Shown here one piece after another: positions 7,564 to 15,037 of a DNA stretch of 16,149 nt. Both the position numbers and the translations under genes were made by a program. Location: positions 1 through 16,149 of the forward strand of contig JBFIJC010000055.1 in NCBI GenBank assembly GCA_041600915.1, in the 5' to 3' direction. Position 1 is the first letter of the stretch; each line of letters starts with the position of its first letter. The notes under the pieces were generated by a model. That model made no database searches and was not told the DNA's origin. It saw only the letters and a list, made by a program, of their open reading frames with translations. The DNA is from Nitrogeniibacter sp041600915. Its GTDB lineage: Bacteria; Pseudomonadota; Gammaproteobacteria; Burkholderiales; Rhodocyclaceae.

Positions 7564-8307
7564 ATGCTGGCCATCATTGGCGGAAGTGGTTTGACGCAAT
7601 TGGCGTCTCTTGAGATTACCCGTCGCGAAGTGGTGCGTACGCCCTATGGCGAGCCTTCGGGTGCCCTGACGTTTGGTCAGGTGTGTGACCAGCCCGTGGT
7701 GTTTTTGGCGCGTCACGGCTACGGCCACACCATCCCGCCGCATCTGGTGAACTACCGTGCCAACCTGTGGGCATTGAAGCATGTGGGCGCGCTTGGGGTC
7801 ATTTCGGTGGCATCGGTCGGCGGTATTCGCGCCGATTTCGGACCGGGTACGCTCGTGGTGCCCGATCAGATCATCGACTACACCTGGGGCCGCAAGAGCA
7901 CCTATTTCGATGCGCTGGATCAGCCGGTCCACCATGTGGATTTCACCCATCCTTACGATGCCGCTTTGCGCCAGCGCTTGCTGCGGGCCGCGGCTGCGGC
8001 GGGTCAGGCGGTGCATGACGGGGGCGTCTATGCCACGACGCAGGGGCCGCGACTGGAGACGGCTGCCGAGATCAACCGCCTGGAGCGCGACGGTGCCGAC
8101 CTGGTCGGCATGACCGGCATGCCCGAGGCCGTGCTGGCGCGGGAGCTGGAACTTCCTTATGCGGCGATCAACGTGGTGGCGAACTTCGCCGCCGGCCGCG
8201 CGTCCAGTGAGCAGGGCATCAGCTTTGACAGTATCGAAGTGGTATTACACGAGTCGATGCTGCGGGTGCGCTGCATCCTCGACAGCTTGTGTGTCGAGGA
8301 TGCCTGA
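7564..8307 (+). CDS. mtnP: Nucleoside phosphorylase of the MTAP/PNP family, probably S-methyl-5'-thioinosine phosphorylase, 247 aa
   Basis: This is a trimeric-type purine nucleoside phosphorylase. It cleaves a methylthio-purine nucleoside with phosphate, giving the base and 5-methylthioribose-1-phosphate, and so recycles the by-product of polyamine synthesis. Visible family blocks are the N-terminal IIGGSGL (4-10), RHGYGHTIPPHLVNYRANLWAL around 50-71, the SVASVGGIR segment (81-89), YATTQGPRLET (156-166) and GMTGMPEAVLARE (182-194). The base-specificity position reads VVAN (Asn207). Enzymes acting on methylthioadenosine have Asp here (human MTAP Asp220), whereas 6-oxopurine enzymes have Asn (human PNP Asn243). 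Methylthioinosine is therefore the likelier substrate, as in the Pseudomonas aeruginosa enzyme of similar length. I use mtnP only as the general family symbol. The gene is monocistronic and converges on glnD with a 24-base gap. Confidence 0.9.
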   Translation: MLAIIGGSGLTQLASLEITRREVVRTPYGEPSGALTFGQVCDQPVVFLARHGYGHTIPPHLVNYRANLWALKHVGALGVISVASVGGIRADFGPGTLVVPDQIIDYTWGRKSTYFDALDQPVHHVDFTHPYDAALRQRLLRAAAAAGQAVHDGGVYATTQGPRLETAAEINRLERDGADLVGMTGMPEAVLARELELPYAAINVVANFAAGRASSEQGISFDSIEVVLHESMLRVRCILDSLCVEDA

Positions 8308-8324
8308 GTGCGCTTTGGCTGAAT

Positions 8325-8343
8325 CTGAGGTTTAGATCCTCAG
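8325..8343. other. Small hairpin at the mtnP/glnD convergence
   Basis: CTGAGG at 8325-8330 pairs perfectly with CCTCAG at 8338-8343 around a 7-base loop that contains the glnD stop codon. Neither strand has a T-run after the stem, so this is not a standard intrinsic terminator. It is the only structure I see in the 24-base gap between these converging genes. Confidence 0.3.
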
Positions 8344-10914
8344 CTTGTCGGCCAGATCCCGCTCGACTTTCAAGGCGTGGGCGTCATTTGACAGCCCGCG
8401 CCCGGTGACCAGGAAGGTGTCTTCGACGCGTTCGCCCAGGGTCGAGATCTTGGCCGCCAGCACCGAAACTTCGTGGTGGGCCAGTGCCTCTGCGATGTCG
8501 AACAGCAAACCGGGGCGATCGGCGGCGGTGAGGGTCAGGATGTAATGCTTGCCGCTGTCGTCCGGGCGCAGCTTGACGGCGGGCGCCACCGGGAAGTGCC
8601 TTACCTTGCGCGAGAGCCGCGTGTCGGTCGGACGGTCGATCGGTGCGTCGGTGGTCAGTCGCGTGATCAGTTCGTGTTCGATCAGCGCAATGTGCTCGCG
8701 ATAGTGCGCGTCGCCGCCCGGGTTTTGCAGCACGAAGCTGTCGAGCGCGAAATTGTGCCGCGTGGTGTGCACCTTGGCATCAAGAATGGTGTAGCCGAGC
8801 TTGCCGAAGAATCCGCACAGGCGCTTGAACAGATCGCGCTGGTCTTGCGTAAAAATCATGACTTGCAGGCTTTCGCCGCCTTCGCTCAGACGCGCTTTGA
8901 CCACCGGCTCAGGGCTGTCCGGACGGTGATACAGGTGGCGTGTGTGCCAGGCGATCTCGTCGGCTGAGTGCCGCATGAAATACACCGAGTCCAGTTTCGC
9001 CCACAGCGCGTCTTCGGTGCCCGGGCGCAGGCCGAAGTAGCGCAGGATTCGCGCCGCGTCCTGTTGGCGCTCATCCAGCCCCAGTGCCTCGATGGCGGAG
9101 GCACCGCGCAGCAGTCGCTGGGTGGCATGAAACAAGTCTTCGAGCAGGCGCGCTTTCCAGCCGTTCCAGACCTTTGGGCTGGTGCCGCGGATGTCTGCAT
9201 GCGTGAGCAGGTAGAGCGCGACGAGACGCTCTTCAGTGCCCACGCGTTCGGCGAAGCGTTCGACCACATCGGGGTCGGTGATGTCTTCTTTTTGCGCCAC
9301 GTGCGACATCACGAGGTGATTTTCGACCAGCCACTCTACTAACCCGGTCTCTTCGGGCGCGAGCAGGTGCTGTTCGCAAAAATTCCGCGCATCAATCATG
9401 CCGAGCTTGGAGTGGTCGCCACCGCGCCCTTTGGCGATGTCGTGAAACAAGGAGGCGACATAGAGCAGCCAGTGGTCCTGGTAGCTCAGCATCAGGCGCG
9501 TCATGAGCGGGTATTCATGCGCATGCTCGCCCATGGTGAAGCGTCGCAGATTGCGCAGCACCATCATGGTGTGCTGGTCGACGGTATAGACATGAAACAA
9601 GTCGTGCTGCATCTGGCACGAGATCTTGCGCCAGGGCGGCAGGTAGTTGCTCAGAATGCCGTACTGGTTCATTCGCCGGAAGGTATGCACGATGCCGCGC
9701 CGTGCCTTGAGCAGCGAAATGAAGCGCGCCCGGTTTTCGGGGTCAGCGCGGAAGCGGGCGTTGATCCGTCGGCGATTGATCCACAGTGCGCGCAGCGTGC
9801 GCGCGGTCATGCCGGTGAGTTCCGAGCGCTGCTGCAGCAATGCAAACGCGTCGAACATGGCGCCGGGCAGCTGCTCAAAAAGATCGTCTTGCCGGATGTC
9901 CAGCAGGTCGCGCACGCTTTGGAAGTGCTCGTTGATAAAGATGGGGGCGGCGCGATCCTGCTCGAAGAATTCATCGCGATAGTTCAGCGATAACAGGGTG
10001 TTGAGCTGCGTGACCTTCTTGGCCGAGAGGTAATAGCGCTGCATCAGCACTTCGGCGGCACGCTTGCCCGCCGTTGCCTTGATGCCAAAGGCCTTGGCCA
10101 GGTTCTCCTGATGGTCAAACAGCAGCCGGTCTTCGGCGCGCCCGGCAAGCAGGTGCAGACGAATACGCACATGCTGCAAAAAGCGCTCGGCCGAGCGCAG
10201 ATCATTGGCTTCGTCGGCGGTAATCAGGCGCCGGCGGGCGAGATCGCGCCAGCTTTTGCCCAGTCCGGCTGCGCGGGCGACCCAGCCGAGCACCTGCAGG
10301 TCCCTCAGGCCGCCGGGACTTTCCTTGCAATTCGGCTCGAGGGCATAAGGGCTGTCCTGATAGCGCGCGTAGCGTTGTTCCTGCTCGCGCTGCTTGGCGG
10401 CAAAAAAAGTGGCGGCATCGAGTTCGGCGAACAACTGCTTGTCGAGTTGTTCGAAGCGTGCGCGGGGGCCCGCCAGCAGCCGTTTTTCGAGCAGATTGGT
10501 CTGGATGGTGACATCGTTGCGTGCGGCTTCGACACACTCATCGATGGTGCGAACGCTGTGGCCGATGTGCAGGCCAATGTCCCAGAGCGCGCCCACAAAG
10601 CCGGTCAGCCGGGACTCGCTCTCTGCCGAGATGGTGTCGGGCAGCAGGATCAGCAGGTCGATGTCGGAGTAGGGGTGCAGTTCGCCCCGACCGTAGCCGC
10701 CGGTGGCGATCAGTGCGATGTCGGCAGGCACAGCGAAACTTCGCCAGAGCGACTTGATCGCGCCGTCCACCAGGCTTGTGCGCCCCTTCAGGTAAGAACC
10801 GGTCAGCGGGCGCTCAAGATAACTGGCAGCGAGTTTCTTTTCGCCGTTGCGGACGGTGTCGCGGACGGCGGCGATTGCTGTGCGGGTGGGTGTGACGGCG
10901 GGGGCGGTGCTCAT
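8332..10914 (-). CDS. glnD: Bifunctional PII uridylyltransferase/uridylyl-removing enzyme GlnD, 860 aa
   Basis: GlnD is the glutamine sensor of nitrogen control. It uridylylates PII proteins (GlnB/GlnK) when glutamine is low and removes UMP when it is high. The nucleotidyltransferase motif GGYGRGELHPYSDIDLLIL (72-90) has both catalytic aspartates (D84, D86). A GlnD helical region follows, with EPNCKESPGGLRDLQ near 193-207. The HD domain for deuridylylation has H491-D492 within FHDIAKGRGGDHS. Two ACT domains, which bind glutamine, lie at about 682-760 and 791-860. The length is slightly below E. coli GlnD (890). The start ATG overlaps the map stop as ATGA, so translation is probably coupled to map. 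No PII gene lies in the window. All key residues are intact, so I expect both activities. Confidence 0.97.
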   Translation of the reverse strand: MSTAPAVTPTRTAIAAVRDTVRNGEKKLAASYLERPLTGSYLKGRTSLVDGAIKSLWRSFAVPADIALIATGGYGRGELHPYSDIDLLILLPDTISAESESRLTGFVGALWDIGLHIGHSVRTIDECVEAARNDVTIQTNLLEKRLLAGPRARFEQLDKQLFAELDAATFFAAKQREQEQRYARYQDSPYALEPNCKESPGGLRDLQVLGWVARAAGLGKSWRDLARRRLITADEANDLRSAERFLQHVRIRLHLLAGRAEDRLLFDHQENLAKAFGIKATAGKRAAEVLMQRYYLSAKKVTQLNTLLSLNYRDEFFEQDRAAPIFINEHFQSVRDLLDIRQDDLFEQLPGAMFDAFALLQQRSELTGMTARTLRALWINRRRINARFRADPENRARFISLLKARRGIVHTFRRMNQYGILSNYLPPWRKISCQMQHDLFHVYTVDQHTMMVLRNLRRFTMGEHAHEYPLMTRLMLSYQDHWLLYVASLFHDIAKGRGGDHSKLGMIDARNFCEQHLLAPEETGLVEWLVENHLVMSHVAQKEDITDPDVVERFAERVGTEERLVALYLLTHADIRGTSPKVWNGWKARLLEDLFHATQRLLRGASAIEALGLDERQQDAARILRYFGLRPGTEDALWAKLDSVYFMRHSADEIAWHTRHLYHRPDSPEPVVKARLSEGGESLQVMIFTQDQRDLFKRLCGFFGKLGYTILDAKVHTTRHNFALDSFVLQNPGGDAHYREHIALIEHELITRLTTDAPIDRPTDTRLSRKVRHFPVAPAVKLRPDDSGKHYILTLTAADRPGLLFDIAEALAHHEVSVLAAKISTLGERVEDTFLVTGRGLSNDAHALKVERDLADKLRI

Positions 10915-11726
10915 GGCAGCAGCGAATCAACCACGGACGGGCGGGCGGGGGTGCCATCGGACACTGTCAGCACTTCAACGCCGGATTCGGTCACCAGAAT
11001 GGTGTGCTCCCATTGTGCCGAGAGGCTGCGGTCTTTTGTCACGATGGTCCAGCCATCGGGCAGTTCCGAGATGGCCGCTTTGCCTGCGTTGATCATCGGC
11101 TCGATGGTGAAGGTCATGCCCGCCTTCAATTCGAGGCCGGTGCCGGCGCGGCCGTAGTGCAGCACCTGCGGATCTTCGTGGAATTTCTTGCCGATGCCGT
11201 GGCCGCAGAATTCGCGCACCACCGAAAAACCGTTTTCTTCTGCGTATTTCTGAATCGCCGCACCAATGTCACCGAGACGGGCGCCTGGCTTCACCATGGC
11301 GATGCCCAGCCACATGCATTCGTAGGTGACCTGGCACAGCCGCTTGGCCAGAATGGACACGCCCGCGCCAACCTCGAACATCCGGCTGGTGTCGCCGTGG
11401 TAGCCGTCTTTGATGACAGTGATGTCGATGTTGACGATGTCGCCTTTTTTCAGGGCCTTGTCGCCCGGCACGCCGTGGCAAACCTGATGATTGATCGAGG
11501 TGCAGATCGACTTGGGGTAGGGCGAGTAACCCGAGGGGGCGTAGTTCAGCGGCGCTGGTATGGCCTTTTGCACATTGACGATGTAGTCGTGGCAAAGCCT
11601 ATCGAGTTCATCCGTCGTGACACCCGGTTTGACGTGGGGCGTAATGAAGTCGAGCACCTCGGAGGCCAGTCGGCCGGCGACGCGCATGCGCTGGATGTCT
11701 TCTGAATTCTTGATGTCGATGGTCAT
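10911..11726 (-). CDS. map: Methionine aminopeptidase, type I, 271 aa
   Basis: This metalloprotease removes the initiator methionine from new proteins whose second residue is small. The five metal ligands of the pita-bread fold are all visible: D101 (VNIDITVIKDG), D112 (HGDTSRMF), H176 (EFCGHGIGKKFHE), E209 (MTFTIEPMI) and E240 (SAQWEHTILVT). The substrate-binding histidine is H84 in HQVCHGVPGD. There is no N-terminal zinc-finger extension, so it is the short type Ia form. Length is close to E. coli Map (264). The ribosome binding site is weak. It is the first gene of a map-glnD pair and lies divergent to rpsB, the arrangement conserved across many proteobacteria. I could not find a convincing map promoter in the gap, though one must lie there if the pair is transcribed on its own. 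Confidence 0.97.
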   Translation of the reverse strand: MTIDIKNSEDIQRMRVAGRLASEVLDFITPHVKPGVTTDELDRLCHDYIVNVQKAIPAPLNYAPSGYSPYPKSICTSINHQVCHGVPGDKALKKGDIVNIDITVIKDGYHGDTSRMFEVGAGVSILAKRLCQVTYECMWLGIAMVKPGARLGDIGAAIQKYAEENGFSVVREFCGHGIGKKFHEDPQVLHYGRAGTGLELKAGMTFTIEPMINAGKAAISELPDGWTIVTKDRSLSAQWEHTILVTESGVEVLTVSDGTPARPSVVDSLLP

Positions 11727-11822
11727 GCTTGAATGAGCCGTACTGGGGTCGGTAAAGGCGAAAGGCTATCGCATGGCGAAGCCGCCAGCAAACTTGCGCC
11801 ACAAAACAGCGTGTGGATGCGC

Positions 11823-11852
11823 TTGAGCGCTGTCATGTTGCACTGCTATACT
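11823..11852 (+). promoter_or_regulatory. Strong promoter for the rpsB-tsf operon
   Basis: TTGAGC at 11823-11828 and TATACT at 11847-11852 are separated by 18 bases. The -10 is preceded by TGC, making it an extended -10. Transcription would start near 11859, about 136 bases before the rpsB ATG. Both hexamers are close to the sigma-70 consensus, in keeping with a highly expressed ribosomal protein operon. Confidence 0.75.
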
Positions 11853-11858
11853 TGCGAG

Positions 11859-11994
11859 CTTGCTTGATCGCGGTGATCTTGCAAGACAAATCCACACGCC
11901 CGGCTTTACACCGGAAAGGGTCTGTCCGCATGGCGGGCAGCAGCAGGCGAGAGCTTGCGTCCGGGCGGAGGTTTAACCCTTTAGGAGCAACACA
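11859..11994 (+). promoter_or_regulatory. Structured 5' leader of rpsB, possible S2 autoregulatory element
   Basis: The leader can fold into several parts. A first hairpin (11859-11885) pairs CTTGC with GCAAG and GATC with GATC across a symmetrical TT/TT internal loop. A second hairpin (11922-11940) pairs CTGTCCGC with GCGGGCAG, with one G-U pair and a 3-base loop. AAAGGGT (11915-11921) is complementary to ACCCTTT (11976-11982), which directly abuts the ribosome binding site AGGAG (11983-11987). CGCCCGG (11897-11903) is complementary to CCGGGCG (11961-11967). The last two pairings cross each other. In E. coli, S2 represses its own operon through the rpsB leader. That this leader does the same is inference from position and structure. 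Confidence 0.5.
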
Positions 11995-12756
11995 ATGTCT
12001 AACGTTACGATGCGCCAAATGCTTGAAGCTGGCGTTCACTTCGGTCACCAGACCCGTTTCTGGAACCCCCGCATGGCCCCGTACATCTTCGGCCATCGCA
12101 ACAAGATTCACATCGTCAACCTCGAAAAGACGATGGTCAAGTACCGCGAAGCGATGGACTTCATTCGCAAGCTGTCGTCCAACAAGGGCACCGTTCTGTT
12201 TGTGAGCACCAAGCGTCAGGCGCGCGAAATCATCGCCGAAGAAGCTCAGCGTGCTGGCATGCCTTATGTTGATGAGCGCTGGCTCGGCGGCATGCTGACC
12301 AACTTCAAGACGGTGCGTCAGTCGATCAAGCGCCTGAAGGACATGGAAGCCATGGTGGAAGATGGTTCCATCGAGCGTCTGTCCAAGAAAGAAGCGCTGA
12401 TGACGACCCGCGAAATCGAGAAGCTGCGCAAGAGTATTGGCGGCATCAAGGATATGGGCGGTCTGCCGGACGCAATTTTCGTGGTCGACGTTGGCTATCA
12501 CAAAATCGCCATCACCGAGACCCGCAAGCTGGGCATCCCAATCGTGGCTGTGGTTGATACCAACCACTCGCCCGAAGGCGTTGATTTCGTGATCCCGGGT
12601 AACGACGACTCGAGCCGTGCAATCCGTCTGTTTGCTCGTGGCGCAGCCGATGCAGTGATCGAAGGTCGTAGCCAGGCCATGCAAGAGATCGTGGCCGCTG
12701 GTGGTGACGAGTTTATCGAAGTGGAAGACGGCGCCGCCGACGAAGCCCAGGGCTGA
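11995..12756 (+). CDS. rpsB: 30S ribosomal protein S2, 253 aa
   Basis: S2 binds late to the 30S subunit near the head-body junction and is needed for S1 to join. The N-terminal S2 signature is present (MRQMLEAGVHFGHQTRFWNP, then IFGHRNKIHIVNLEKT). The second signature region shows PDAIFVVDV, then GIPIVAVVDTNHSPEGVDFVIPGNDD. WLGGMLTNFKTVRQSI also matches the family. The tail is acidic. The ATG has an ideal AGGAG 7 bases upstream (11983-11987). The gene opens the translation operon and is followed after 43 bases by tsf, as in most bacteria. Expression is probably set by the promoter at 11823-11852 and by feedback from S2 on the leader. Confidence 0.98.
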   Translation: MSNVTMRQMLEAGVHFGHQTRFWNPRMAPYIFGHRNKIHIVNLEKTMVKYREAMDFIRKLSSNKGTVLFVSTKRQAREIIAEEAQRAGMPYVDERWLGGMLTNFKTVRQSIKRLKDMEAMVEDGSIERLSKKEALMTTREIEKLRKSIGGIKDMGGLPDAIFVVDVGYHKIAITETRKLGIPIVAVVDTNHSPEGVDFVIPGNDDSSRAIRLFARGAADAVIEGRSQAMQEIVAAGGDEFIEVEDGAADEAQG

Positions 12757-12799
12757 GTCTCGCACCCCCACTGATCAACTAAAGAATTCAGGAGTAAGC

Positions 12800-13693
12800 A
12801 TGGCGGCAATTACCGCAGGCATGGTGAAAGAGCTTCGCGAGAAGACCGACGCGCCGATGATGGAGTGCAAGAAGGCGCTGACCGAGGCAGAGGGCGACCT
12901 GGCCAAGGCAGAAGAGATTCTTCGCGTTAAATTGGGCAACAAGGCCAGCAAGGCGGCCAGCCGCGTGACGGCGGAAGGCATCGTGGCGACCTGGATTGCC
13001 GAGGACGGCAAGCTGGCAGCCATGATTGAGCTGAACTGCGAAACCGACTTCGTCGCCAAGAACGACGATTTCCTCGCGCTGGGCGCAAAGCTGGCCGAGA
13101 TGGTGGCCAAGCAGAATCCGGCCGACGTGGCGGCACTGTCGGCGCTGGAAATCGGCGGTCAGACGGTCGAGACCGTTCGCACCGCGCTGGTTGGCAAGGT
13201 CGGCGAAAACATGTCGATCCGCCGTTTTGCGCGCATTCAAACCGAAGGCGCTGTGTCCAGCTACATCCACGGCGGTTCCAAGATCGGCGTGCTGATCGAT
13301 GTGACCGGCGGTGACGAAGAGCTGGGTCGCGATCTGGCGATGCACATTGCTGCTGGCAAGCCGAAGGCGCTGTCGAGCGACCAGGTGTCTGCCGAGCTGA
13401 TCGAGACCGAGCGTCGCATCGCAACCGAAAAGGCTGCCGAGTCGGGCAAGCCGGCCGACATCGTCGCCAAGATGGTTGAAGGTACGGTCCAGAAGTTCCT
13501 CAAGGAAGTGACGCTGCTCGGCCAGCCGTTCGTCAAGAACGACAAGCTGACGGTCGAGGCGCTGCTGAAATCCAAAAATGCATCGGTTGGCAGCTTCGTG
13601 CTGTTCATCGTGGGCGAAGGCATCGAAAAGAAAGTTGATGACTTCGCCGCAGAAGTGGCTGCTCAGGCTGCCGCGGCTGCTGCAAAGAAGTAA
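12800..13693 (+). CDS. tsf: Translation elongation factor Ts, 297 aa
   Basis: EF-Ts is the nucleotide exchange factor that releases GDP from EF-Tu. The N-terminal UBA-like domain has VKELREKTDAPMMECKKAL (9-27). The EF-Tu-contacting signature CETDFVAKND is at 80-89. The C-terminal dimerisation and coiled-coil region ends in an Ala-rich tail of about ten residues. The frame is open 33 codons further upstream into the end of rpsB, but AGGAG at 12790-12794, 5 bases before the ATG at 12800, and the family N-terminus fix the start. Length is slightly above E. coli EF-Ts (283). It lies between rpsB and pyrH, in the usual order and presumably on one transcript. Confidence 0.98.
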   Translation: MAAITAGMVKELREKTDAPMMECKKALTEAEGDLAKAEEILRVKLGNKASKAASRVTAEGIVATWIAEDGKLAAMIELNCETDFVAKNDDFLALGAKLAEMVAKQNPADVAALSALEIGGQTVETVRTALVGKVGENMSIRRFARIQTEGAVSSYIHGGSKIGVLIDVTGGDEELGRDLAMHIAAGKPKALSSDQVSAELIETERRIATEKAAESGKPADIVAKMVEGTVQKFLKEVTLLGQPFVKNDKLTVEALLKSKNASVGSFVLFIVGEGIEKKVDDFAAEVAAQAAAAAAKK

Positions 13694-13711
13694 TCGCTGG
13701 AGAACTGCTGC

Positions 13712-14428
13712 ATGACAACCCCTGCGTATCAGCGCATCCTGCTGAAGCTCTCCGGTGAGGCCCTGATGGGTGACGATGCCTATGGCATCAATCCCGACGT
13801 CGTCTCCCGGATTGTGGGCGAAGTGGCAGAAGTCGCCCGAATGGGTGTGCAGATTGGGGTGGTCATCGGCGGAGGCAACATTTTCCGTGGCATGGCTGGA
13901 GCGGCGTCGGGCATGGATCGGGCAACTGCCGATTACATGGGGATGCTGGCAACGGTCATGAATGCCATGGCGCTGGCTGATGCCATGCGTGCCGCCGGTG
14001 TGGTGGCACGCGTGCAGTCAGCACTGAATATCGAGCAGGTCGTCGAGCCCTATATCCGGGGCAAGGCGATCCGCTATCTCGAAAATGGCCGTGTGGTCAT
14101 TTTTGGTGCGGGCACCGGCAATCCGTTTTTCACCACCGATACTGCTGCGGCGCTGCGTGGTGCCGAGATCGGTGCGCAGATCGTGCTCAAGGCGACCAAG
14201 GTTGACGGTATTTATACGGCCGACCCGAAACTCGATCCGACGGCGGAGCGTTTCCACCGGATCAGCTTTGACGAGGCGATCAGCCGCGATCTGCGGGTGA
14301 TGGACGCCACCGCTTTTGCGCTTTGCCGCGATCAGAAATTGCCGCTCAATGTGTTCAGCATCTTCAAGCCCGGCGCGCTCAAGCGCGTTGTGATGGGTGA
14401 AGATGAGGGCACGCTGGTCTACTGCTGA
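13712..14428 (+). CDS. pyrH: Uridylate kinase PyrH, 238 aa
   Basis: PyrH phosphorylates UMP to UDP with ATP, the committed step towards UTP and CTP. It is a hexamer of the amino acid kinase fold, activated by GTP and inhibited by UTP in many bacteria. Family blocks in order are RILLKLSGEALMG (8-20), VVIGGGNIFRG (50-60), TADYMGMLATVMNAMAL (72-88), FGAGTGNPFFTTDTAAALR (131-149), LKATKVDGIYTADPK (159-173) and the C-terminal GALKRVVMGEDEGTLV. Length equals that of typical PyrH (E. coli 241). GGAG at 13699-13702, 9 bases before the ATG, serves as ribosome binding site. The gap after tsf is only 18 bases. The stop codon overlaps the ribosome binding site of frr. Confidence 0.98.
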   Translation: MTTPAYQRILLKLSGEALMGDDAYGINPDVVSRIVGEVAEVARMGVQIGVVIGGGNIFRGMAGAASGMDRATADYMGMLATVMNAMALADAMRAAGVVARVQSALNIEQVVEPYIRGKAIRYLENGRVVIFGAGTGNPFFTTDTAAALRGAEIGAQIVLKATKVDGIYTADPKLDPTAERFHRISFDEAISRDLRVMDATAFALCRDQKLPLNVFSIFKPGALKRVVMGEDEGTLVYC

Positions 14429-14431
14429 GGA
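14427..14431 (+). promoter_or_regulatory. frr ribosome binding site overlapping the pyrH stop
   Basis: GAGGA begins inside the TGA stop of pyrH (14426-14428) and lies 7 bases before the frr ATG at 14439. This picks the ATG at 14439 over the longer open frame and suggests that ribosomes ending pyrH feed into frr. Confidence 0.75.
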
Positions 14432-14438
14432 CGTCGAC

Positions 14439-14996
14439 ATGATCTCTGAACTGAAATCCACTGCCGAAAAGAAGATGAAGAAATCGGTGGAAGCGCTGAA
14501 TACTGACCTCGGAAAGATCCGCACCGGTCGTGCGCACACCGGTTTGCTTGACCACGTCATGGTCGACTACTACGGCAGCATGGTGCCGGTGAATCAGGTG
14601 GCCAACGTGACCCTGGTCGACGCCCGTACGATCGGCGTTCAGCCGTGGGAAAAGAACATGGTCGGCAAGGTCGAGAAAGCGATTCGTGACTCTGATCTTG
14701 GTTTGAATCCCGCTTCGATGGGCGAAACGATTCGCGTGCCGATGCCGATGCTGACCGAAGAGCGTCGTCGCGATCTGATCAAAGTGGTCAAGCAGGAAGG
14801 TGAGGGCGCCAAGGTGGCCATCCGCAATCTTCGTCGTGATGCCAACAGCTCGATGAAAGACGCCCTGAAGGACAAGCTGATTTCGGAAGATGAAGAGCGT
14901 CGTGGTCAGGACGAGATCCAGAAGCTGACCGACAAGTACATTGCCGAGGTGGATGCACTCCTGGTGCAAAAAGAACAGGACATGATGCAGGTTTGA
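14439..14996 (+). CDS. frr: Ribosome recycling factor, 185 aa
   Basis: RRF splits post-termination ribosomes together with EF-G. The length of 185 residues is exactly that of E. coli RRF. Conserved segments are the N-terminal helix leading to GKIRTGRAHTGLLD, VDYYGSMVPVNQVANVTL, AIRDSDLGLNPASMGETIRV, LTEERRRDLIKVV, VAIRNLRRDAN and the C-terminal LTDKYIAEVDALLVQKEQDM. These give the three-helix bundle with its small beta domain. An open frame upstream overlaps pyrH, but homology and the ribosome binding site place the start at 14439. The gene follows pyrH by 10 bases and precedes uppS by 41 bases. Confidence 0.98.
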   Translation: MISELKSTAEKKMKKSVEALNTDLGKIRTGRAHTGLLDHVMVDYYGSMVPVNQVANVTLVDARTIGVQPWEKNMVGKVEKAIRDSDLGLNPASMGETIRVPMPMLTEERRRDLIKVVKQEGEGAKVAIRNLRRDANSSMKDALKDKLISEDEERRGQDEIQKLTDKYIAEVDALLVQKEQDMMQV

Positions 14997-15037
14997 GCCT
15001 GGCCTAGCGCCGCTCTAACCTGGATCTCCCGTTCCGG

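Noticed and set aside
7416..7577. A 54-codon N-terminal extension of typA
   Set aside because: The extension covers the promoter region and the mtnP start and has no match to the TypA N-terminus, which begins at the ATG at 7415.
5634..7613. A 659-codon open frame on the + strand, antisense to nearly all of typA
   Set aside because: It is the complement of a GC-rich gene with strong third-position bias, which keeps the opposite frame free of stops. The product is His/Val/Asp-rich with no recognisable domain, and it has no ribosome binding site or promoter of its own.
8325..8343. Hairpin at the end of glnD as an intrinsic terminator
   Set aside because: The stem is only 6 bases with no T-run on either strand. 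I keep it as a structure only.
9367..11157. Long + strand open frames opposite glnD and map (208 and 348 codons)
   Set aside because: They run across confident - strand genes, have no conserved motifs, and reflect codon bias.
11727..11822. A possible map promoter on the - strand (TTGCTG with GATAGC) near 11766-11793
   Set aside because: Spacing is only 15 bases and the -10 is a poor match, so I could not support it.
12701..12799. A longer tsf start inside rpsB
   Set aside because: The extra 33 residues are an out-of-frame reading of the end of rpsB plus the spacer. AGGAG before the ATG at 12800 and the family N-terminus decide the start.
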